From Symbiodinium kawagutii (Eukaryota; Sar; Dinophyceae; Suessiales; Symbiodiniaceae): a DNA stretch of 64,000 bases. Each line of letters begins with the position of its first letter. Positions within the stretch are counted from its first letter, which is position 1. The stretch covers positions 25,809-89,808 of the forward strand of contig VSDK01008638.1 in assembly GCA_009767595.1 (NCBI GenBank), in the 5' to 3' direction. The notes under the pieces were generated by a model. That model worked only from the letters and a program-made list of their open reading frames with translations, searched no databases and was not told the origin of the DNA. Both the position numbers and the translations under genes were made by a program. Below are positions 33,291 through 43,939 of this stretch, in pieces.

Positions 33291-33369
33291 AGTATTCTGA
33301 ATGATTTCATATGATTTCCACTTACTATCCCAGCTTAATGATTATTCTTGGCTTTTGCTGATTCTACAG

Positions 33370-33486
33370 GATGCCAAAAACAGTTCGAAAGTCGCCAGGC
33401 CAAGCTGAGCGCCATGGAAGAGGAGGTCCTCAGTCAGAAAACAGCAGAAGAGCTGAAGGCGATGCTGGACGGCTGCAAGATCCTTG
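33370..33486 (+). CDS. Calpain gene candidate exon: coiled-coil segment
   Basis: After tgattctacag| the frame reads CQKQFESRQAKLSAMEEEVL followed by SQKTAEELKAMLDGCKIL and ends at a GC-type donor (CTTG|GCACAC). It is strongly helical and coiled-coil-like. It lies upstream of the protease exons on the same strand and is assigned to that gene by proximity; the phase link to the next exon is not resolved. Confidence 0.6.
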
Positions 33487-34010
33487 GCACACGAAGTGAC
33501 ATGAAAAATGATCGAAATGACAAATCAATATGGATGAAAAATGATCGAAATGACACTGATGACAAATCAATATGGATGAAATCATATGAAGAATGAAGAA
33601 TGAAGTATTCAGGAAGTTTTTTGAAGTCACATGAAATCAAGGTAAGGTTCTTATCAGGGCCTAATCCAAATAATGTACGAAGGGCACAAATCGCCATCAC
33701 GTGGGTCATGCTGTTTGTGTTGGCTAAAAACTGCCGTTCAGCAGTTTTGTTCAAGAAGGTTGCCCACAATGGGAGAGATGTGAACGACCAGTGCAAGAAT
33801 GGAGTTGATGGAGTTGATGGGAGAAAGTCGGAGAAAAAACCCGCAAGAGAAGCATGACTACAATATGTTCTGATATGTTTTGACATATGTCAACATATCT
33901 TTGTGTATTTGAATAGGTTCATATTTCACATGTCTTCATCAAATACTTGTTTCCATTGGAATAGGTACATGTTTGATATGACTTTTGACATGTTTCACAT
34001 GTTTTCCAAG

Positions 34011-34119
34011 TGCCAACGTGGTCGCATGGCTCGAGGAATGGCGCTCCGCAGATGAGCTGCGTGTCTTCGTGGGAGCGCGCTCGGGAGCACTGCAAGAAGG
34101 AGGCAAGCACTGGCACAAA
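34011..34119 (+). CDS. Calpain gene candidate exon
   Basis: Between ttttccaag| and CACAAA|GTAATG the frame reads ANVVAWLEEWRSADELRVFV followed by GARSGALQEGGKHWHK. It has a GT donor. No separate domain is recognised; assignment to the calpain gene is by strand and position. Confidence 0.55.
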
Positions 34120-34727
34120 GTAATGAAAGTAATGAAAGTAATGTGTGTACTTACTTTATCTTACTAATGTGTGTACTTCTGTGTGTACTTCTGTGTGTAC
34201 TTACTGATTTTCTTACCATCACATGTTGTTTTCTGGTTTTTTTAAGTGATTGGAATCAAGTGAAGTAAGTAGAAACATCAAACAACAAGTAGTTCCTTGA
34301 GATGTTTTTGGGGAAAATCCAATCATTGAGTGTGGCGCAGCTCGTGTTTCAACCTCCGCCGTCAAAGCTTACATGCAGAGATGCCAGGCACTTTGGTGAG
34401 AGGAGTGAATCAACAAGTGGTTTCGGTGCAAGTATTGTGATTGTGGTTGTGGTTGTATTGCATCACCTTTTGATTAACGTGAATAGGCAGTAGGAGCTAT
34501 CAAAATAACATCAGTCTTAGAGTCCAAAGGCTGACAAGCAAAGAACATTTTTTGGTCAGTCTAGACTATTGCACTGCCTCCTGCAAAGCAACATTTTCTT
34601 GCAGAAATGCCCTAAGCAAACAAGAACCACAATAGTCCACAAGAAGATTTTATGAGATTGTTGTTATTTGTTGTTATTTGTTGTTATTTGTTTGTTTTCT
34701 TCGAGTTTTCTTGGTTTTTTGTTGCAG

Positions 34728-34800
34728 TGGGTACACTGAAAAGCGCTGTCAGTGACCGCCGTCTCAAGGTGCGCGAAATCGTTGAGAAATTTCAAAGTGC
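34728..34800 (+). CDS. Calpain gene candidate exon
   Basis: After the strong acceptor ttttttgttgcag| the sequence encodes GTLKSAVSDRRLKVREIVEK followed by FQSALGAWR, helical in character. The 3' boundary is approximate. The phase does not join simply to the exon at 34119, so a small exon may be missing. Confidence 0.5.
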
Positions 34801-35249
34801 CTTGGGAGCATGGAGATATGCTGTGCTGTACGCTGCCGCTGACAGTGTTTGCTGTCGTTTTTTGGTGACAAAATGTGACAAGGGCAGAGGGTAGAAGATG
34901 TGACGAACACTTATGGTAGGATCCCCGAGGATCCACATTACTAAGCCAGCTACATGGAACAAAACTCATGGAGATATGACTCTTCAAATTCTGTTGTTTG
35001 TGCCTCCAGCTTCTCATTGCAGCCAGATGGCCACATGTTGGGAGTCAGTGAAAAAAATGCAACATAAATACATGGACAAGAAGTAACCGTTTAACCCGAA
35101 AAATCCTTTGTAGAACTACCAAAAGGCTAATACCAAGCCGGATGTAATCTAATCATCAAACCAAGCGCAACTTCGTCATCCTTCATATCCTTTCATATCC
35201 TGTCATCATTTCATCCTTTACACGTTGGCCACGCAACAATGTCCTCCAG

Positions 35250-35349
35250 GTAGCGGTGAGAAGTTCAAGGACGAGGCGTTCAGTGTGGATGACGAAGCAT
35301 CAATGCTGTACATCGATCGCCACCTGGCTACGTCAAAACTGAAAACCAG
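35250..35349 (+). CDS. Calpain gene exon: N-terminal edge of protease core
   Basis: Between gtcctccag| and AAACCAG|GAGAAAG (GA donor) the frame reads SGEKFKDEAFSVDDEASMLY followed by IDRHLATSKLKT. In calpains this position has an F.D..FP....SLY pattern just before the W.RP.E motif, and FKDEAFSVDDEASMLY matches it well. The exon ends in phase 2. Confidence 0.7.
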
Positions 35350-36689
35350 GAGAAAGTTCAAACAAATCACAATCGTTATCATTTTTTCATCAATGTCAAT
35401 GATTATTAATTAATTATTATCAAGTTTTTACAATTTAGCAAATTCAGATTTACAGATTCATTTCATTCATTTCCTTCATTTGCTTCATTTCCTTCATTTC
35501 ATTGATTCATTCATTTGCAAGTTGAGCTTCCGTGTTGAAAGCGCAGAACGGCAAGTGCCAAGTCTAACCCCTTTGACTTGCCGAATGTGAGAAGATGTGC
35601 ATAGACATCGCATAGAGATTGCATTTGAAGTCGCCAGAGTTGACTGGAGGTCTTCACTTTGATCATTTTTGATCTTTTGTGGTGATGGAGATACGATGTG
35701 ATACGACGTGATACGATTTGATCATCGCTGTTTGTCATTGCCATAGGATCTGTGTGACATGGCCTGATCCATTTGATCATGATCCCGTTCATGTTGTGAC
35801 GGACAGTTGAATCATCGCCTGCCAGGTAAAATGCACAAGTGCTACGACCCTGGTCCAAATTTAGTCTCGTTTTTTCAAGTCTTCATATGTCTTCATGCTG
35901 ATTTGGAGCATTGGGACAGATGGAACAGCCGGTTTTGATTAGGTCATTTAAAGATCATTCGAGATTCAACTTGACGAGCAACTAATTTGGCACATGCATT
36001 TGTCGGTTGGAGGCACCTGTTTGCAGTGGACTTGCTCTCCCCCAGTCGCTAGATTTGCGTTAGCTGTAGATTGGTGTACTTATAGATGTATAATAGGCCA
36101 GGTGCATCCAATCTGTCCAGTGGAGATGGCATCTCTGCCAGACACATGTCGCCCCTCATGCGTAGGGTGTCTCCAGCAGTCTATGGTTTTCGATGTTTGC
36201 CGGGCGTTATGCACCTGACTTGCACCAAGATAGACAAGTGAAAACATGAGAAAACAATTGCTTTTTGCCGATGCCAAACCCAAACGTAGCTCTGGTGAAA
36301 GATCCGCGCTAAATGAGACAGGAGAAAAAAGGAGAATTTACTTGGGCCAGCTCACATACTTGAAGGATGCACTAGAAATATTCAGAAACGTTCAGAAACA
36401 AAATTTGATGAAATATAAAGGTAAATGAAGTACACTACGTAAAATGTAAAACTCTGAAAGGACTATGAGAGCAGACTTTAGCCGAAGAAAACCTTGAGAA
36501 CTCATGGGCTCGCTCCACGGACAATCGCCACGCGCTCTCCTACTGCCAATCTTACTTTGGGAATTTGTGTTGAAAAAGTGGCAGTCTAAAATCAACATCC
36601 AAAATTAGTGGAACGACTAAAGTGTAACCGGTTCTGTTAATACGCGTTGAAAGATGTTGAAAGTGGTTTTGCTCCGGGTGAAGGAATTT

Positions 36690-36865
36690 CCAAAAAGAGC
36701 CATTACATCTTTCCGGGAGAGCCGGAGAACGCTATCCCACCTTGCCCGAACTCCGCTTGAAACTCCACGAGGACTTTGCGAAGCCTTGCGGGTGGAAGCG
36801 AATTTCAGAGATTCGTCCTGATGTTCCCCTGATTAAAGCTGCATCCATCGACCAGATACGCCAAG
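36690..36865 (+). CDS. Calpain gene exon: WKR.SEI and IRQG segment
   Basis: Open frame ending LPELRLKLHEDFAKPCGWKR followed by ISEIRPDVPLIKAASIDQIR and Q plus one base. It matches the calpain W.RP.EI...P.(L/I)....I.....I.QG stretch that precedes the active-site cysteine. The donor is CAAG|GACTCG (GA type) and splices in phase to the exon at 51758, producing QG-RF-P-DCYLLGAM (usual form QG.LGDCWFL.A). The 5' boundary is approximate. Confidence 0.8.
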
Positions 36866-37524
36866 GACTCGCTTGAAAACGCTTTGCGCATTCATATGAC
36901 CGTGATTTCACAATTGTATCAATATATGTAACCACAAATGATCCATGTCATAATCTGTCATATGATTTTCTATCCCATGTGTAATGAAAGATGTGCTTGT
37001 GCATTTGTAAGTATTTCTGGATACGCACAGTTTGTTTGTATATAACTTCGAGACTGAAGTGTGAGAGAGACTAGGCGCCCAGAGCGATGTAAGTTGGACA
37101 TTTCTGGACTTAAGATGGCCATCAGTGGTTCAAGGACATGTGCAATTTGTTTGATACGGTGTCAGAATCTGTCATACGAAAGTGTCATGAAAGTTGTGTT
37201 GCATGGAGTTATGCGATGTTATACGTGTTGTGCACTGTAGAGGTTGCATCACGGGTGACCGAACGGAGCTCCTTGGGAGATCTTGGGAGCGACCCTCTTA
37301 CTATCTCTTACTGAGATCTCATAAGATCTCACAAGTGCAATTTCGCAGACAAAATTCAAAGCTGAGCTGAGTTCAACAAAGGACTAGGACTTCATCAACA
37401 GCAAACACAACGGTGTTCTCATCAAGCCTCCAACATCCTCCCACAATCTAGATCACTTGAGGCCTTACCAGGGACCGAACAAACAATTTTCATTTGTTTT
37501 GCATCTTTCTGTGGCTTTGATTTT

Positions 37525-37689
37525 TCAAGGGGTCCACACGAAATGGGCCAAACCACTGAATTGGATGTTGAGTGTCCTTTCATCAGCAACTAAGTCATTG
37601 ATGGACAGATGCACGCATTCTACGCGCACTGTTGTAATGCCATCACCTCCGACAATTGCTTTCTCAATCCATCCCAGTATGTCGCGTGG
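37525..37689 (-). pseudogene. Minus-strand coding remnant, unidentified
   Basis: The minus strand encodes PRDILGWIEKAIVGGDGITT followed by VRVECVHLSINDLVADERTL and NIQFSGLAHFVWTP, then TGA. It is bounded upstream by a TAG that could also be a splice acceptor (atatttag|CC). The composition is clearly protein-like and the + strand is not. It is either a relic of an element inserted antisense in the calpain intron or an exon of a nested gene. No family is recognised. Confidence 0.4.
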
Positions 37690-39243
37690 CTAAATATGCG
37701 GCCTAGAATCAGAAAGCGAATAAGAGGAATCACCAACCACAAGCAACCTGGTCAGTCAATCAATCCATGTTATTATCAGGTTCATCACGGTCATTATCAT
37801 CAGCACTAGCCAAACAGTTTAGGTCGAAACATTGGCACAAACAAGGATCAACGGAGCATCACAACAAAGAAACAACAATTGTTACAGTAGCCAGGAAAAA
37901 TGCACAGCCTTCCGGTTCAGAACTTGTCCCGGTGTGTCGTGCTTCTTTGCGAAAAAAGCAGCCTAGATAGTTCGCAAGGCCAAAAAAATAGACTCTTTTT
38001 TCTCATTTTTTTAGGGTCCACAAAAAGCAATCCAACAATTTTCATCAATATTCATTATCCAAAAAAAAGTGAAAAAAGTGTTCTCAACTCACATAGTTAA
38101 AAAAAGACCAAGTCACAATCACCAACCCATTGCAATCAAGGAACAAAAACAGTGACAATGATCATCACATCAAAGAAACATGAAAACAACCATACCATTG
38201 GAAGCAATTGACAGAAACCTTACAATAAACTCAGAAAAAACACAACAATCAACTTACAACAATGGACCCAACAAATCACAACCAGTAAGTCACAAGAGCA
38301 CCCCCACAAAAACCATTTCACAAAAATCAACACAGAATCAACAGCACGTACATCAATTCATAGTTGTCATTTGGTGACAATCGCAGCAGGACCGTCAACG
38401 TTCCAAAGCGGATGAACTCATAATTCATCATCCCAGAATGATTTACTCAACAGATAGTCAGCCCATGCTCAACATTTCTCAAAAATCACGTCAAAGCGAC
38501 GCGGCTGTGGTAGTCAGCCCCATTGTTGGGTACATCATTATTATCATGTAGACAAATATTTGGAACCCACATCTTTGGTCTTTGGAAATTGTTGTCAAGT
38601 GATTGGCTGCAGGATCAAGATAGAAAGCTTGATACCTTTTGAGAGCAGGATGTTTGGCTACACGATGTTACACAGCACCCTTGACTCACAAGAAGCAATG
38701 TCGTTAAAACACATAGTGTGGCATGCTGTCTTCCTATTCATAGTTTCCACTTCTCTTACCTCTTCCTGGAAGTTGTCAGGTTCTTTCAGTTGTTGTTCAT
38801 CAAGCACATGCTGCATCATGCTGCAACCAGAACAGAACTGTCGGTCTCGTCTAATCCTTTGAAAGCTCAAATGTTGTCTCCGCTGTGGTGGTCGCAAGGT
38901 CCAAGTGTCGCTGCCCATGATTGCACTCACCATATCTCAGTCTCAGCGTCCTTTGTTTTTCACTTTCATGGGTGTAAAAAGGGTCAAACCGAGTCAAACC
39001 TGTGGTGCGGTACTCCTTTGAACATTTTGAACACACCATCCGCAACAAAACCTGTGAGTTCGCCTGGGCGACGCAAACATACCCCTGCAACTTGTTGGGA
39101 ACTGTGTAGTGCCGTTGGCAACCATTGCCATGAGGATTCGAACAGAATCGTGTCACGGAACACCCAACTCGGAGTAGCTCCCTGCTACCCAGTCAGGGTA
39201 AAGTAGTATAAACATTTACACATTTTGGATAATGTTTGCAAGG
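37690..39243. other. AT-rich intron sequence, possible minus-strand relic
   Basis: A-rich DNA at 37.95-38.4 kb. At 38660-39150 the minus strand is open in two overlapping frames with protein-like segments (LDEQQLKEPDNFQEEVREVE; GLTRFDPFYTHESEKQRTLR). The + strand is also open. This may be a degraded element related to the remnant at 37.5 kb; no motif supports a call. Confidence 0.35.
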
Positions 39244-41326
39244 AGTACCCGCAAGAGGCGGGGGCGGAAGTTTCCAAACTTATATAAGCCTATAGGGAAA
39301 GCATTTGGGCCTATTGGGTGTCACCCCGCCACACCACACGACAACACAAACCGGGCACCACACCACACCGACACACCACACCACCACACCACACCACACC
39401 ACCTCAACACACCACACCACCACACACCACACCACACCACCTCAACACACCATACCAACACACAACACCAACAACAACACCAACACCAACACCAAGCCAA
39501 ACCACACCACACCAACACACCACATCAGCACCAACAACAACACAAACACCAACACCAACACCAAACCATACGACACCACAACTTAACACAACACAACCAA
39601 ACGCAACACCACACCACACAACGCCACAACACACCACACCGCAAACGACACCACACCACACACCACACCACACACCACACCACACACCACACACCACACC
39701 ACATCACACCAACCCCCACGAACAAACGTACCAAGACAAAAAGTACCAAGACAAAACGTACCAGAACAAAACGTACCAAGACAAAACGTACCAAGACAAA
39801 ACGCGTCAAGACAAAAAGTACCAGAATAAGACGTACCAGAGCAAAACGCACTACAAATCTACAAGGCACTACAAAGCTCCACAAAATATTACAAGGTACT
39901 ACAACATACTACAAAGGTACTGCAAGGTACTACAACGTACTACAAGATACGGCAGCGTACTACAAGGTAATACACGGTACTGCAACGTACTACAAGGTAC
40001 TACAAAATACTGAAAGATACTACAAGGTTCTACAAAATAGTACAAGCGAGGCATTACAAAATTCTACAGCGTATTACAAGGTACTACAATGTTCTTAAAG
40101 AAACTACAAGGTACTACAAGGTACTACAATGTATTACAAGGTAATGCAAGATATTACAAGGTACTACAATGTATTACAAGGTAATGCAAGATATTACAAG
40201 GTACTACAATGTATTACAAGGTAATGCAAGATATTACAAGGTACTACAATGTATTACAAGGTAATGCAAGATATTACAAGGTATCGCAAGGTACTACAAG
40301 GTACTACAAAGTACTACAAGCAAGGTACTACAGAGTCACGATCCAAGACTTGTCCAACATCACCTGTCACAGCCCTGCCATTGCGGAAAGCGATCCCAGA
40401 GCAGTTCAACATGAGAACTTGGACTTATCCAGTTTTTGGCAACAGTCTCAGGAAACAAGCCGGAAGCAAACCGGAAGCCAACCCGGTCGGAAACCGAGAA
40501 CGTCTCACACCCGTCCGATTTGGAACGTGACTTTTCGGCATCCTGCGACGCATTTTCCACGAGAAAACACAAGACTTTGCGACAAAACGAATGATCAAAA
40601 CCAATGAAAATCGCATTTAGCGCGAGACTCCCTCCATTTTTGACCTTGTAAGAACATCAAAATGTAGCAAATGCCACGCGCGCCACAAAAAGTCAAGATC
40701 CAACACTTCACCAACATCACCTGTCACAGCCCTGCCATTGCGGAAAGCGATCCCAGAACAAGTCGACATGCTCCAGATGCCACGCCTGCCATGCAAAGTC
40801 ACCAGGAGAAGAACACACCACACCAGGTCACACCACACCAGATCACACCACACCACATGACACCACACCAGATCACACCACAACGCACTACACCACGCCA
40901 CATTACACCACACCAGATCAGACCACACCAGATCACATCACACCACATTACACCACACCAGATCACACCACACCAGGTGATGTATGGTTGATGTGATGTA
41001 TACCAAATGTGATGAACTGTGGATGTGACGTATACCAAATGTGATGTATTGTGGATGTGATGTATTGTGGATGTGATGTATTGTGGATGCGATGTGTTGT
41101 TGATGTGATGTATTGTTGATGTGATGTATTGTTGATGTGATGTGTTGTTGATGTGATGTCTTGTTGATGTGATGTGTTGTTGATGTGATGTATTGTTGAT
41201 GTGATGTATTGTTGATGTGATGTGTTGTTGATGTGATGTATTGTTGATGTGATGTGCTGTTGATGTGATGTGTTGTTGATGTGACGTGTTGTTGACGTGA
41301 TGTGCTTTTGATGTAATGTATTGTTG
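39244..41326. repeat. Composite satellite unit 1, left part
   Basis: Unit 1 starts AGTACCCGCAAGAGGCGGGG. It then passes through an ACCACACC array (about 39350-39720), a CGTACCAAGACAAAA array (39725-39850), a TACAAGGTAT-type array (39850-40330), a ~470-bp mixed segment with AGTCACGATCCAAGACTT, a second CACACCA array (40806-40977) and finally a TTGTTGATGTGATG array (40978-41326). The same order recurs in unit 2. Unit 1 is interrupted by the YR retroelement and resumes at 49237. Confidence 0.85.
40119..40290. repeat. 40-bp near-perfect tandem repeat
   Basis: Four near-identical 40-bp units (TACAATGTATTACAAGGTAA then TGCAAGATATTACAAGGTAC) lie inside the degenerate TACAAGGTAT array. Their homogeneity points to recent local amplification. 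Confidence 0.85.
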
Positions 41327-41399
41327 TGTAGCACAAGTGAAACTTGTGAGAAGGGACAAATCCATGCGATGCCAACATAGCTGTTGGCTCAAAAGTTTT
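41326..41399 (+). repeat. Split direct repeat A1
   Basis: 74 bp from GTGTAGCACAAGTGAAAC to GGCTCAAAAGTTTT, identical to A2 (49019-49092). It forms the left end of the element and presumably carries the 5' transcript end. The first G is shared with the target array. Confidence 0.95.
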
Positions 41400-41428
41400 A
41401 GAGCCTGACGGCTGCACCTCGCTCCGCC

Positions 41429-41950
41429 ATGAACGAGAGCGATGCGAACTCGTTGGTGGGGCTGCTGGTGCCCATTTTCTACTCCTGGTTGAGGGCGTAC
41501 TTCACCCAGACGGAGTATGAGGCGTTCGAGACATGCACTGAGGCCTGCTCGAGAATGGCCATGCTAGTTGATGTGGGGGGCCATCGAATGAGTTACCCTA
41601 TTCTAGCTGCCGCCTTTGCGAGTGCCCGCATTGCTGAGAACGACCTTCACCCCCAACATGTGGAGTGCCTGCCCATCGTGGAGTGGCTCTTTCCTGACCG
41701 ACCGCAGCTTCCACTTCACTTGGCTGTGGCCAACTTGGATGAACAGGCCGTCAATGCTTAGCTGGAAGCCATGGGACTCCTGGCAGCGATGTTGCGCCAG
41801 CTCGCCAACTTTGCGACAGACGCCCGTGACCTACAAGAAGCCTGGTGGTTGTTCGATTGCCACTGCTTGGTGGTCAGCGACATCCTGCTGATCAAGGCAG
41901 GGAGAGCTCGCAACCGCAACCCGGAGGTCACCATGGCCTTAAGCCCATGA
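41429..41950 (+). pseudogene. YR element ORF-a, interrupted by in-frame TAG
   Basis: First ORF of the element. From ATG 41429 it encodes 110 aa (MNESDANSLVGLLVPIFYSW ...) up to a TAG at 41759-41761. The same frame continues immediately as LEAMGLLAAMLRQLANFATD ... to a TGA at 41948-41950, about 173 codons in all. Composition is equally protein-like on both sides, so TAG probably replaced a CAG (Gln) or is read through. It is helical and has no recognised domain. By position it could be a Gag-like or accessory protein. Confidence 0.6.
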
Positions 41951-41951
41951 G

Positions 41952-42070
41952 TCCACCGCCGGTGGATTCAACCCCCCTTTTGTGTACCATAGCGCGCCGC
42001 AGGTGCCTCACTCCGCGTTCTGTATCATAGAGCACCGCGGGTGCCTGTTCCATTGGTCAACCTCCGGTTG
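41952..42070 (+). promoter_or_regulatory. Triloop hairpin cluster in leader of YR gene
   Basis: Three perfect short hairpins of the form ACC-N3-GGT: TCCACC-GCC-GGTGGA (41952), GCACC-GCG-GGTGC (42031) and CAACC-TCC-GGTTG (42058). The first two lie within a loose ~40-bp direct repeat (TGTACCATAGCGCGCCGC... and TGTATCATAGAGCACCGC...). Related hairpins precede the other ORFs of the element. A role in translation initiation, RNA stability or packaging is conjecture. Confidence 0.6.
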
Positions 42071-42286
42071 GCCACCATTACCAGTGCATCTGGAGCTCGG
42101 AAAAGAGAATGCACAGCTGCTTCCACCGAATCGAGCTGTGATTTGATCAGTTCCAATTTGTTGAACTGTCCACACGCTGGGTCAACGGACAGAGTTGTCC
42201 TGAAATCGATCACTCATTCCGAGGAACTGTCGGAAGCCAACTTGTCATGTGTCTTGACATGTTGCCCGAGTGCCCATGGATCACTT

Positions 42287-42297
42287 CACCTCCGGTG
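42287..42297 (+). promoter_or_regulatory. Triloop hairpin 8 bp before YR start codon
   Basis: CACC-TCC-GGTG is a perfect 4-bp stem with a three-base loop, ending 7 bases before ATG 42305. It belongs to the ACC-NCC-GGT family seen before each ORF of the element. Confidence 0.55.
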
Positions 42298-42304
42298 GCA
42301 GACC

Positions 42305-43939
42305 ATGGCTCAAGACACTTTTGGTGACCTGTGCGTCATCCTCACGGCGGCTTCTTTAGACCATGTGCTGCCGACGTTGGTTGAACTTGGGTGGGATAAC
42401 CCAAGGACACTCTGGGCCCAGCAGGCGGAGTGGGAAAGGCTTCAACTCTCCGAGATGGAGTTGGCCACATTGTGCATGCTGAAGAGGTTGCGTGTAACCG
42501 GCAAGAGTGCCACACTCCGCCCTCCTTTGACCCCGGTGACATCCAAGCGCACAGACTTGCCGGTCTTGAGAGTGTCCGGCCCGGGCAACTTGAAGCGTGC
42601 AATTGAAGCTGCACACCCCAACAATAGAGATGAGTCGTTGCAGATTCTCAAGGATGAGATATATGCCAAGAGCAACAACGACCCCATGGTCAGTCGTTTG
42701 AAGACATGGCAACGACTGGCAGAGGCTTGGCACATCAGCCCGTGGCCGTTGACCACCGATGTTGTCTACAAGGTGGGAGCTAGCTTGAAAGCTGGCGGCT
42801 ATAAGTCTTGCAAGCTGTACTTTGCTGCGGCATCCAAACACCACGTCCTGGAGTTTGGGGAGCTGGGTGCTGGGATACATCTAGCGATCAAGGACACGGT
42901 GAGGTCAATCGAGAGGGGATTGGGCACCACCAAGTTGAAGGACAGTTTTGCCTTGACCGACTTACGCAAGTTGTACACCTGCCCGGAATTCCCGGACATC
43001 AAGCTGCGGTTCTGGATGACCGTGCTGGGATGCTGGTTTCTGACCAGAGAAATCGAACTGGCCAACGCCAGGGTGAAGCATGTTCGCTTTGAAGCGGAAA
43101 ACCGCAAAGTGGCGTGGAGTCTGCCAATGTCCAAGACGGACCAGACAGGATCGATGATAGAGAGGTCGCATGTGTGCGCTTGCACCTCCTCTCGAGAGCC
43201 GTTGTGCTCGTATCACGCCATGCAGGACGTGATGAAGCACCACCCGGACCTCAAGTCCGAGGCACCTCTGTTCCCTGGGCCCGATGGAGATGTCATGCCC
43301 AAGCAGGACACGATTGCTGCCATTCGAGAAGTGCTGGAGCGAGCTGACGTGACACTCCTCCGCCTTGGAACCAAAGGGACCTTGGTGCACAGGTTCCACG
43401 GTCACTGTTTGAGAATCTCAGGCAGTCAATTCCTTGCCACCCATGGAGTTCCACTCCATACCATCATGCTTCTGGGAAGATGGTCCAGCCGGGCCATTGA
43501 GAGGTATGTTCAGGAAGCAGCCCTGACCATTCCGGCACAACCACTGGCTGAGTCGACCAGAGCTGAGCCAAGCTCTCATCGACCCAAAGCACCACGCAAG
43601 TCTGAGGTTATCGAGATAGATAAACCTCCGTCAGCAAAAGAGTTGACTGACATCCAGCTGAAGATCAAGCAGATGGCTGCTCAGCTGGACAAGCTGAACC
43701 TCCCTCCGCCTTATGTGCGAGGGAAGAAGGTCCATCTGATCGATCCCACCGAGCATGCGGTCCCGCCATCGAATTGGTTTACTAAGTGCGGTTGGAATTA
43801 CGGATTGTCCAGATTCCAGCGCACTTCAGTTTGTGACCCTCCATGTCGGAGGTGCTTTCCTCAAGAGGAGGACGAGCATGACTCTTCGTCATCCTCGGAA
43901 TGCCAGGATGGATCGGCATCATCCGAGTCCGAAGACTAA
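42305..43939 (+). CDS. Tyrosine recombinase of the YR retroelement
   Basis: Tyrosine recombinase that would integrate the circular cDNA of the element. From the chosen ATG (MAQDTFGDLCVILTAASLDH) it is 544 aa. The frame is open upstream to 42041, but the protein-like part starts here, just after a hairpin. An N-terminal helical region with a SAM-like segment (DPMVSRLKTWQRLAEAWHIS) precedes the catalytic part. Catalytic positions: Arg in FLTREIEL (43046), HCLR giving H..R (43403 and 43412), GRW replacing the usual second His (43478), and Tyr in IERYVQ (43505). The C-terminal 100 residues are charged and contain a Cys cluster (KCGWNYG...CDPPCRRCFP). All YR signature residues are present and uninterrupted. 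Confidence 0.85.
   Translation: MAQDTFGDLCVILTAASLDHVLPTLVELGWDNPRTLWAQQAEWERLQLSEMELATLCMLKRLRVTGKSATLRPPLTPVTSKRTDLPVLRVSGPGNLKRAIEAAHPNNRDESLQILKDEIYAKSNNDPMVSRLKTWQRLAEAWHISPWPLTTDVVYKVGASLKAGGYKSCKLYFAAASKHHVLEFGELGAGIHLAIKDTVRSIERGLGTTKLKDSFALTDLRKLYTCPEFPDIKLRFWMTVLGCWFLTREIELANARVKHVRFEAENRKVAWSLPMSKTDQTGSMIERSHVCACTSSREPLCSYHAMQDVMKHHPDLKSEAPLFPGPDGDVMPKQDTIAAIREVLERADVTLLRLGTKGTLVHRFHGHCLRISGSQFLATHGVPLHTIMLLGRWSSRAIERYVQEAALTIPAQPLAESTRAEPSSHRPKAPRKSEVIEIDKPPSAKELTDIQLKIKQMAAQLDKLNLPPPYVRGKKVHLIDPTEHAVPPSNWFTKCGWNYGLSRFQRTSVCDPPCRRCFPQEEDEHDSSSSSECQDGSASSESED

Larger units (their letters stand above)
28290..33340. repeat. 5-kb TTAATTACTC-type desert
   Basis: About 5 kb of degenerate TTAATTACTCT / TTATTCTTAATT units, T-rich on +. 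It is interrupted by the 24-bp GGAGAAA array (28965-29584) and by a GC-rich island at about 30185-30340. That island includes a possible + exon, ttttccgcag|TCCTGTG..., reading SCAVPMSLTGLDLRFEKRQK. From 30.86 kb on, a conserved ~50-bp box recurs (separate entry). No gene is called within the repeat. Confidence 0.8.

Noticed and set aside
39232-41417. Frames rich in T/H/P (THHTTPHH), in YYKVLQ and in HHINNTS
   Set aside because: Products of the ACCACACC, TACAAGG and GATGTGATG arrays, with no conserved motif.
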